From NCBI GenBank assembly GCA_030549335.1, contig CM060198.1, forward strand, positions 39,410,353-39,474,352: DNA of 64,000 nucleotides, read 5' to 3'. The notes beneath the pieces are model-generated. The model was given only the letters and a program-made list of their open reading frames with translations. It had not been told where the DNA came from and did no database searches. This document shows positions 55,795 through 64,000 of the stretch, in pieces (the first letter of the stretch is position 1; each line of letters starts with the position of its first letter). This DNA comes from Pontederia crassipes. Its lineage: Eukaryota > Streptophyta > Magnoliopsida > Commelinales > Pontederiaceae. The position numbers were made by a program, and so were the translations under genes.

Positions 55795-56720
55795 GTGATA
55801 CCGGTCGATCGAGCAATGCAGAGCTTGCCCAATTCTATGAGACTGTACCGGTTGATACACAAGCCGACATATCAACTCAACGGGTGAAATAAAAAATGTC
55901 AAGGCTATACCGATCGACTGACTGGTCGATAGTCCGGTCGACCAAGTAAACGCAGAACCTGAAGTGATCGCACGACGGTCACATAGACCGATCGATCAGT
56001 CTAGTTGTGTGGTCGACTGGTCCACGGGTCAAATCAATAGTAACAACTATTTTTGAATGAGTAGATTGTGGAAAAATTTCTAGATAAATTTTCCATATAA
56101 AGAAGCCTATAAAAGGAGTGCCAAAGCCTGAAGCAAATGCATCAATTCAAGCATTGAAGAAAAACTTCAAGTTATCAAAAGAAGATCCCTCTCTTGAAGT
56201 TATCATTTTGGTTTCTCTTCTTTCCTGTGAGCTTGACATTGTAGAAGAGAGAAACAATTGTTCATAAAAATTGAGAGAGCTCCAATGTAAAAGATGTTCC
56301 ATATATTACCTCTTGTGCGAGAGAAAAGATAAGCTTCCCAGGAGGAGAGGTTGTCTTACCTCTCGAAGAAGAGAAAAGGTGGTTGATGTAAAGGGCTTTC
56401 TTCCTTATCCCATTTGGAACTTAGGAAGATTTTAGTGCAATCTCCGGCAGTCTCAAGGTCGAGAAGTCAGAGCGGGGGACATAGGCCAAGGTGTGGCCAA
56501 ACCTCGTCAACAACCAAAGTGTTTTTTGTGTTTGCTTTCTCTCACTCTCTCTATCCCTCTCATATTATGTTGTGATATGATCTGATTTGCTTACATTGAT
56601 TTAAATATTGTTGAATTGATTTTAAGCTTCCGCGATGATTTCTGTGAAATTGATATTTTCATGTTAAACACCAATTCATACCCCCCCCCCCCCCCCCGCC
56701 TCTTGGTACCTTTGTGATCC
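55795..56720 (+). mobile_element. Copia (Sirevirus-like) LTR, partial
   Basis: U3 holds GGTCGATCGA/GACCGATCGA motifs (55800-56020). TATA boxes lie at 56093-56100 (ATATAAAG) and 56114-56122 (CTATAAAAG). The LTR runs through a CTCGTCAACAACC block near 56502 to the C run at 56680-56697 and CCTCTTGGTACC, which is typical for the end of such LTRs. The 3' LTR terminus is not clear. Confidence 0.6.
56680..56697 (+). repeat. Poly-C tract
   Basis: A run of about 18 C near the end of the copia LTR. Confidence 0.9.
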
Positions 56721-56734
56721 AACAACCTTGCCAT

Positions 56735-57370
56735 TCGCCTGCGCACTAGGGCGAGGTTGGCGAGCGGATAGCCATTAGCAAGGAGCTAGCGGTCCAAGCT
56801 CCGGAATATGCGAATACGATGGACATCATCCGGAAGAGAATGAAGGCTGCACAATCACGACACAAGAGCTACGTTGACAAGAAGCGATGAGAGCAGATTT
56901 TCAAGGCCGGGGACCAGGTACTCCTAAAGGTGTCTCCAATGAAGGGAGTTATGCAGTTCAGCAAACGAGGGAAGCTCAGCCTTGGATTTGTTGGTCGCTT
57001 CTAGGTTTTGGAATTAGTCGATGATGCAGTTTGTAAATTGGCCCTACCTCCTTCCTACGAAAGAGTTCATAATGTCTCTCACGTCTCCATGCTCCGAAAG
57101 TACAATAATAACAATGCCAACATCACGAGGATCGAAGAGCCCAACCTAAATGAGGACCTGACCTGTGCAGAGTACCTGACGAACTTCTTAGATCGCAAGG
57201 TTCACTATCGGAAGGACAAGGAGGTTCCGCTGGTCAAGGTCGCATGTAAGTACCATCACGGAAGAGATGCAACATGGGAACTAGAGTCCGAGATGCGGAA
57301 AGAGTTTTCGCACTTGCTTGGTATGCTTTATAAGGGAGCGAATCCTTTTTCTATGGGTATCATATTGTAA
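56735..57370 (+). pseudogene. Ty3 (Del/Tekay-like) integrase C-terminus and chromodomain, broken
   Basis: IIRKRMKAAQSRHKSYVDKK (56827-56886) is followed by a stop, then AGDQVLLKVSPMKGVMQFSK, RGKLSLGFVGRF and another stop near 57002. From 57008 the frame is open to 57370: ELVDDAVCKLALPPSYERVH, NVSHVSMLRKY, DLTCAEYLTNFLDRKVHY and a chromodomain-like end with VACKYHHGRDATWELESEMR. In chromoviruses this end directs integration to chromatin. Only the tail of pol is present. It follows a copia LTR, so the junction is chimeric. Confidence 0.85.
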
Positions 57371-58285
57371 TGCACCATTTTTAAAAAAAAAGGAAATGGC
57401 GGATGAACCTTGTAGAGCCATGCTATGCTTGCCAAACTAGATACATGTTAGAAATGTATAATTTCTTATTAGGAATTTCTCATTATATAATGCGTATACA
57501 TGGTTTAGGTAATTAAATGATGTGTCTGTTCATGCTCTTAATCTGATAAGTTTTATATGTTGCACAGGCGATCGCCGAAAACATGAACCAAGAATAGTTT
57601 CAGCTTGACAGAACTCGGCCCAAGCTCACTGAAAGTTGACTCGGGTAATGCCAGTCCGGATAGAGTTCCATCGAACTCGACCCGGACCCGCATTTGACGA
57701 GAGCTCAGAAGCTCTGCGACTAACATTATTCGGCCCGAGTTACTACAAGCTCGGCCCAGGTTCGCTGCGAGGAAGACGAGTGGGCGAAACGACCATGTCG
57801 ATGCAATCATGCTCCAACTCGGCCCGAGTATGACCCAGACTCGGCCCGGGTTGTTACTCAGATTTTTTCGAGATGAACTCCGTCGGAACTCGTCTCGGGT
57901 TCTACCCATACTCAGCCTTGGTTTTGACCAACAGAACTATGATTTCAATGATCTAAACCCCTTATTTACGTGGTTGAACACTAATCTGTTGAAATATTAA
58001 TTATGCTCAATAGATCTATATTTACCTTCATGACTGAACAAAACCAACAAAATGCTCTATCAATTTGATTATGACTCCTCACTGAAACGTGCATGATGAA
58101 TGACTATGATCCTTATGAACTACTAGGAAGAATGATTATGAACTCTTATGAACCTCTATGAAATAATTAAAGAATGAAGACTAAACAATCGTCCACTTCC
58201 GTTTCGGTCATCCTAAGAATATTGATAAACAGGAGACCACTCCCCTTTTTGCTCCACCGCTGAATATGGATAATGCTCCTCTTTG
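57371..58285 (+). mobile_element. Ty3 (Del/Tekay-like) 3' LTR, partial
   Basis: It begins after the integrase tail, carries the AT block shared with 50740-50880 (complement) and at 57600-57920 has a cluster of CTCGGCCCGAGTT-like motifs. It is truncated at element G. Confidence 0.65.
57600..57920 (+). repeat. CTCGGCCCGAGTT motif cluster
   Basis: Variants of ACTCGGCCCGAGT / GCTCGGCCCAGGTT recur about eight times in ~320 bp. The related cluster lies at 50515-50690 on the other strand. Confidence 0.65.
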
Positions 58286-58290
58286 GACAA

Positions 58291-60908
58291 TGATAGTGAA
58301 ATTTAGGAGTGTAGTGATAACTTGCTGATTTTGGGGTCAAAAGTGAGATTTTTTCAATTTTTGATTTAACTCCCTAATTCACTCTCTACTGCAGTGCATA
58401 GGTCAATTGTAGTAAACCCTAAATGTCGTATCCACAGTGATTTGGAGCCAAAGACTCCCTAAAATAATCTAGACCAGCCTAAACTAAAGTTACAATTTCA
58501 GGAAACTAAAGGGAATTAAAAATAGATTTTTAAAAGTGACCAAAAAGATAACTATCTTTGGACTTTTGGAAATTTATCTCAACTGAATTATAAATGCTAA
58601 ACTAAGGTCTAAAAGGGTTTATCTATCAATGAGGAAGGTTCTCTTAGAAATTGGAGTTCATCTAATTTAGTTATGGATGGAATGGAACAAGTTATCAATT
58701 TTTAGTCAAATTTGATTCAACCTTAAACATGACTGCTCTCACAGCTTAATTAATCCAAAACTAATCATTATATTATCATATAAATGTTAGTCAGGTTGAA
58801 TTGGATAAGTATCCCCACTGAATGTCAAGTTATCATTATCTTATTCACAAGCCCCTCATTGATTTTGCCAACTCTTTTCAGATTTTGGTAATTTCAATTT
58901 GGCACTTGTGCTAAACCACACATTAACTACTCAGAAATGCCATGAATCCAATCCTAATGCTAATGTTTCTTAGTTTATCTCTAAACAACAAGGGGATTTT
59001 AGATCAGCCTCTCAGTTGCAAATTGAAATTAAATTCACACTAGTACTAATCAATTGGATAAAATCAGTACATATTGCACATTGGAATTCAGCACATGTCA
59101 CTCATTGTAATTCAAACCTGCCATTGCTCCTTGATCCATCTCTGAACAACAAGATAATCCTAAATTCACTTCTCAGTGGATAGTAGAATTAGGGGTTTTA
59201 CAATAGCAAAGCAAAATTCACAAATTTCAAGAATTCAAAATTCAAAACAAATTTCACCACAACATGTTTTCACCAATTTAATTCAGGAAAGTTATCATTG
59301 CCTCTTAATACATTTCTGAACAAGAAGAACCCACATAATCTACTTCTCAGCAGTTAATGGAATGAGGGGTTTACAATGATATCAGAATTCATGAATCAGA
59401 AATCAGAAATGCAGTTCAGAAACCAAAAACAGATAAAAATCAGATTCCTAACAAAGATTTGGACCTAGACACTTGTCATTGGTTCTTGATTCATTTCTGA
59501 ATAAAGAACAGATCACAAAACAACCTCTCAGTTGTAGATGCAAGCAAGATCTTACAATGTCAAGATCAGGACATAATCAAATGAATTCAGAATGTAGATT
59601 TCAAGAATAAAAAAATCAGAATCACTGCAGGAAATCAGAAATGTCCACAATCCATCCACAACTAAACTAGATTACTACCCTATCCTAGGAGAGTTAGAAT
59701 TTAGCTCCTCATAATTAAAAAGTTTGATACATAGTAGAAGGAACTAATAGGGCAAAACATTATGAAATCAGAGGCTGTCGACAGGAATCAGAATTGCAGC
59801 TCCACTTCAGCTCCTTTCTCCTTCCTTCTGGTCCAGAAACCCTACAATGGTCAGCCCCCCTTTCCTCCTCCAAGTTTTACAGCTTATATATGACTCTTGT
59901 CCACCCTTGGATGCAGATTAGAATGTTCCATTCCCTTGATTCAAGCCACTTGTCCAGTGGTCCTGAAATTCCAGCAGAAACCAGATGCATTTTTGGACAG
60001 CTAGCAATGGTCCCCCTCCTTTTTCACCTTGTGCAGCTTTATTTCACGCTTGTTGCACCTGCTAGGAGAACCAAAATAGCCAGCATCATAGTCTTCTAAT
60101 AAGATTTAAACAAATAAGGATTAGGATAGCAAGTAATATCATCTCTATTGTCAATTAAGATTTGGTGTTGTGCAGGAATAAAATCCTAATTTAAAAATGA
60201 TAACTTCAAAGCCCGGAATGATAACTTTGCATATATCATGAAAAATGTCCAAATATGAGTGGTTCAAAGCATTGAAGGCATCAAAGGGATTAGGGTGGCA
60301 AGTGAATGAGGTCAGAAATCAAATGTGGATAAGATTTCATAGGAATGATAACTTTGGTGCCAAAAATGATAACTTGATGCCATAAAGTGATAATTAGTCA
60401 TAAGTTTAGTTGTGGTTATCCAAATGTGATCAAATCAGAGCAGCAAGGAGTTAGGACAATGATATAATGATTGCCTAATGCTTCTATGCAAATTGATAGC
60501 CTTGCACCTCGAAATGACAATTTTGCCCTAAAAATGATAACTTGTGAAATGGATTGATAACTTTGCACGAGTTGAAATATGATTACCCAAACATGATTAA
60601 TTCACAATGGCAAGAGATCAAGATAATCATTGGAAATCAGCTTAATTAAAATAATGTAACTTTTCACATTGGAGTGATAACTTACCCAAAAAATGATAAC
60701 TTGGCATAGAATTGAGATATTTATGAATTTTAGCACTTCAGAACCTCTATGCACGTGGAATTAAGTGTAAAATGAGAATGATCAGCTAGTTATCACAATT
60801 ATTTGCATTCCAAGCATAATTGGCCAAAAGTTAGGAAAAATAAGGGCTCGATATGGGTGAATTGACTAGAAAATGGGATAAAAACCTATTGTGATCAGCT
60901 AGTGATCA
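58291..60908 (-). repeat. G 3' LTR, 2618 bp
   Basis: It ends TAGTGATCA at the polypurine tract. It has four ~175-bp repeat units (cores near 58959, 59122, 59297 and 59477), a TATA box at 59883-59892 (minus strand) and a TGATAACTT cluster at 60190-60705. Confidence 0.85.
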
Positions 60909-61726
60909 AACTCCCCCAAGCTTAGCCTTTTACTTGTCCTCAAGCAAAATATTTAGAAATTAAGGACAAACGTGAATTAACATAACAGTCCACAAATGAA
61001 TTAAAAACCAACTGATTTAAGTCCAATGAGTTTCCCACTTTGCCAACACTTCATTCTTTCCAAAAACTTGAATTTCTAGCTAGGGAATCACAGAGGCTAA
61101 AGAAAATTTAAGCCATGGAAGAAGTACTAGCAGTAACAAGCTGAATTTCAGAAATTGTCAACTTTACTAAAAGGTTGAACTACAAATCTCTTCATGGACA
61201 GATTTTCCACTGCTTAAACAGGTTTAACACCTGACTTTTATTCATGAAAATGCAAGTAAACAGGTCAAGACCAGATTTTTATTCATGCTGGTCACAGGAT
61301 AAAAATCCTGGCTTTATTCAGGAGAGGTTCCTTTTTGCAATTTCACTCTCTTTATTTATGCATGCATGCTATGCAAAATGCAACTTTTCACTTTTTCTTT
61401 TCTCCATTTTTCTTTTTCTATTCTGTTCATGAAGTGAGCAATAGTTCAAACTTAAGTAAGGTTTAGATCCCTTGGTCCAAAAAGTCAAGTTTTCTAGACA
61501 TCATATATTATCAATTCAATCCATAAATGTCAACTAGTGTTACCCACAAAAAGAAAAATTTTCAGCTGAAATTTAATTCAAATGCAGCTGAATGAGTAAG
61601 TCAATTAAAGCAAGAAGACTAATGGTCAGGTTGGCCACTTGGTATTGAAGTGTACTAACTGTCATAATGAAGGATTTCACCCATTTTAGAGTTAAAATAA
61701 AGATAGGAATTGAATTGAGCCCAAAA

Positions 61727-61810
61727 ATTGATAACCAGTGATAACTTGTCAAAACTAGTGATAACCGAGTGAAATCAATGATAACTTGTTCAAACAATGA
61801 TAACCTGGTG
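61727..61810 (-). repeat. Internal TGATAAC cluster in G
   Basis: Five TGATAAC motifs lie in ~75 bp upstream of the polypurine tract. E has three at the same place (42225-42275), and A1 has four (20600-20662). Confidence 0.65.
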
Positions 61811-62416
61811 GTAAATGATGATATGAGCATTAAAATAGATTGAAAACATGGTGTAAAGTTTAGAAAAGCACCAGGTTTCCTCCCCCAAACTTATTCTCAG
61901 CACTGTCCACAATGGTGAAAATATAGTCAAGAGAGAGGGTTGGGAGGGTATCAAATTTTTGGATTTGTGCAATTGATCCCTTCCAATGGTTCTTGCATCT
62001 CAATCAGAGTCTTTAGGTGATCCATACTTCATGATGTGTAACCAATTCTGCAGAGAAGTGAAGGATATCAATGGAATTTGCATTATCAGATTTTTGGGAT
62101 GCAGGATTCAATAAGGCACTGAAATGCATTGAAATTCAGCGATGATGAATTTGGATGACTGATATGAATGATAATTTAGATGTCAATATGATAATTATAG
62201 CATGAAGGAAAAGATAATATCAGTTATCATTGGGATTTTAGTGAGAAAATAAAAAATGAGGGTAGGGGTACTCCCTAAATGAAAATTTATGGATTGATCT
62301 TATTCCTCTTTGACTTATTCTTGCAAAACAGAAATATTAGGTATAAAATGGCTTGGGTTACCTCCCAAGAAGTACCCTACTTTAATGTCTTAGGCTGGAC
62401 ATTGTTGCATTGGAGT

Positions 62417-62825
62417 TCAACTAGGCAATTGTAGGGGATCTTGCAAAATCAGCACACCCTTAGTTGAATCCATGGCTGTGGGATTGTAAAGCTTCAATCT
62501 TTGTCCATTGACCTTGAATATATCAAAATTGTCATTGACAAGGTCCACAGCCCCAAAAGGATAAACCTTGTGGACTTTGAAGGGTCCACTCCATCTAGAC
62601 TTCAACTTTATAGGAAATAACTTGAGCCTTGAATTAAATAGCAACACAAGGTCTCCATCTTTGAAATCCTTCTTCAAAATCCGGCTATCATGCCACCTCT
62701 TGGTCCTTTCCTTGTAGAATTCTAAATTATGGTAGGCATTAAGCCTAATCTCATCCAATTCATCAATTTGTAGGAGCCTTTTCTGTCCACAAGCATGCAT
62801 ATCAAAATTTAGTGCCTTGAGAGCC
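62417..62825 (-). pseudogene. Athila-type integrase C-terminal region, cut by element H
   Basis: The minus-strand frame is open from the H insertion point. It reads ALKALNFDMHACGQKRLLQI, then DELDEIRLNAYHNLEFYKER, KRWHDSRILKKDFKDGDLVL, LFNSRLKLFPIKLKSRWSGP and FKVHKVYPFGAVDLV, ending VNGQRLKLYNP and a stop at 62417. These blocks are characteristic of Athila/Tat integrase C-termini, which join cDNA to the chromosome. This segment has no internal stop. Confidence 0.85.
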
Positions 62826-64000
62826 TGATCACTAGTTGATCGCTATAGGTTTTTACCCCATTTTAGATGTATTTCACCCATATCGAGCCCTCAAATTGCC
62901 TAACTTTTGGCCAATTATGCTTGGAATGCATGGATTGTGATAACTAGTTGATCTTTCTCATTTTATACTTAATTCCATGTGCATAGAGGTTCTGAAATGT
63001 TAAAATCCATTAAAATATCAATTCTATGCCAAGTTATCATTTTTAGGGCAAGTTATCATTCCAAATGCACAAGTTATCAATATTTTTAATTCAGCTGTTT
63101 TCCAGTGATTATTCTGCCCTAAATCCTATGCCATCATGAATTATTCATATTTGGATGATCATATTTCAACTTGTGTAAAATTATCCTTCCATTTCACAAG
63201 TTATCATTTTTGAATGCCAAGTTACCGTTTAAGGGCAAAACTATCATTTCGATATGCAAAGCCATCAATTCTGCACAATGGCATTAAGCAATCATTAAAT
63301 TGCTGTCTTAACTCATTGCTGTTCAAATTTAATCTCATTTGGATAACCACAATCAAAGTTATGAAAAGTTATCATTTTTATGGCAAGAAGTTATCATTCC
63401 GGGTCACTAAGTTATCAATACTATGAAATCCTATCTACATTTGATTTCTGACCTCATTCACTTGCCACATTTATCCTTTTGATGCTTCCAATACCTTAAA
63501 CCACATTTATTGGGACAATTTCCATAATATGTGCAAAGTTGTCATTACGGGTTCCAAAACTATTAATTTTTTATATCGGTTTTCATTCTTGCACAACACC
63601 AAACTCCTTTTGATTATTGAGCTGATTTTACTTGCTGTTCTAATCCTTATTTGTTTAAATATTATTAGAAAACTTTGATGCTGGCTGTTTTGGCCCTTCT
63701 ATAAGGTGAATGGAGCTGAAAAAAAGTTGGAAAAGCAAAGGGGGGACCACTTACTTTTGTTGTCCAAAAAGCTGTCATAGCAGCAGATATTTTTAGAACC
63801 TGGACAGGTGGCTTACATCAAGGGTTATGGGATATTTTGATGCTGATCTAAGGGAGATTAAAGGCCATATATAAGCAGAGAAACCCTGGAATCAGGAGGG
63901 GGGGGGGGGGGGCGGCCATTGCAAGAGAGGAGCTTATTAGAGCTGGAAGGAGCTGAGGCTTGCTGATTTCTGCAAACAGCCCTCAAGCCAGGATGATTTG
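62826..64000 (+). mobile_element. Element H: 5' LTR of an A1/E-group element, runs off window
   Basis: It begins TGATCACTAGTTGATCGC directly in the integrase frame of G. U3 carries the AAGTTATC cluster (63030-63410), and a TATA box (ATATATAA) lies at 63866-63873. GAGCC (62821-62825) would be the left target duplication; the right copy is outside the window. A G run follows at about 63897-63912. Confidence 0.85.

Larger units (their letters stand above)
58291..62825 (-). mobile_element. Element G: Athila-like LTR retrotransposon, interrupted by element H
   Basis: A minus-strand element with its 3' LTR at 58291-60908, polypurine tract at 60909-60923, noncoding 3' region and an integrase C-terminus at 62417-62825. 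At 62826 element H is inserted, and the rest lies beyond the window. It is the only member of the A1/E LTR group here with a visible pol domain, so it may be the autonomous type. Confidence 0.82.

Overview
This window looks like nuclear DNA of a flowering plant. It holds one recognisable host locus, a gamma carbonic anhydrase (mitochondrial complex I matrix-arm protein), in a landscape of nested LTR retrotransposons, LINE fragments and inverted-repeat DNA elements. The base composition is AT-rich, and the element types (Athila/Tat-like and Del/Tekay-like Ty3, Sirevirus-like Ty1/copia, TRIM-like, plant L1 LINEs) are typical of angiosperms. I cannot name the species. No rRNA, tRNA, CRISPR array or bacterial-style operon was seen.

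Layout. 1-4390: two decayed LINEs in opposite orientation, probably in an upstream intron or flank of the host gene. 4686-8177: four + strand exons of gamma carbonic anhydrase, with a 2-nt shortage in the third visible exon that breaks the frame; a third LINE, a ~350-bp duplication and two tiny target-duplicated A-tailed insertions lie in its introns. 8751-10900: solo LTR with a CCATC target duplication. 11487-11950: small inverted-repeat element. About 12000-38181: a decayed minus-strand Del/Tekay-like Ty3 element (called C here), split by three insertions: A1 (14868-23280, TSD TCTTG), D (24614-30945, TSD GGATG) and solo LTR B (31883-37594, TSD AATCA). B itself contains a Mutator-like foldback element and another solo LTR (34542-37284, TSD CATAG). 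38781-39738: a third inverted-repeat element. 40373-47744: element E, related to A1. 48560-58290: junctions of Ty3 pol, Athila gag, Sirevirus gag, a TRIM-like tandem array, a copia LTR and a Ty3 integrase/chromodomain tail. 58291-62825: Athila-like element G, interrupted at 62826 by an LTR of element H that runs off the window.

The most distinctive biology is the A1/D/E/G/H retrotransposon group. A1, D and E have Asp-tRNA-type primer sites and a gag/pol-free internal ORF of roughly 450-500 codons. A1 and E keep only the beginning of an Athila gag. Their LTRs carry two unusual repeated architectures: in A1, E, G and H, a cluster of AAGTTATC (TGATAACTT) motifs in U3; in A1, D, E and G, a degenerate ~175-bp-period array whose unit number tracks LTR length. 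Autonomous relatives are represented by the Athila-type gag at 52001-53740 and the integrase tail of G. Family assignments rest on motifs read by eye; no database search was possible.
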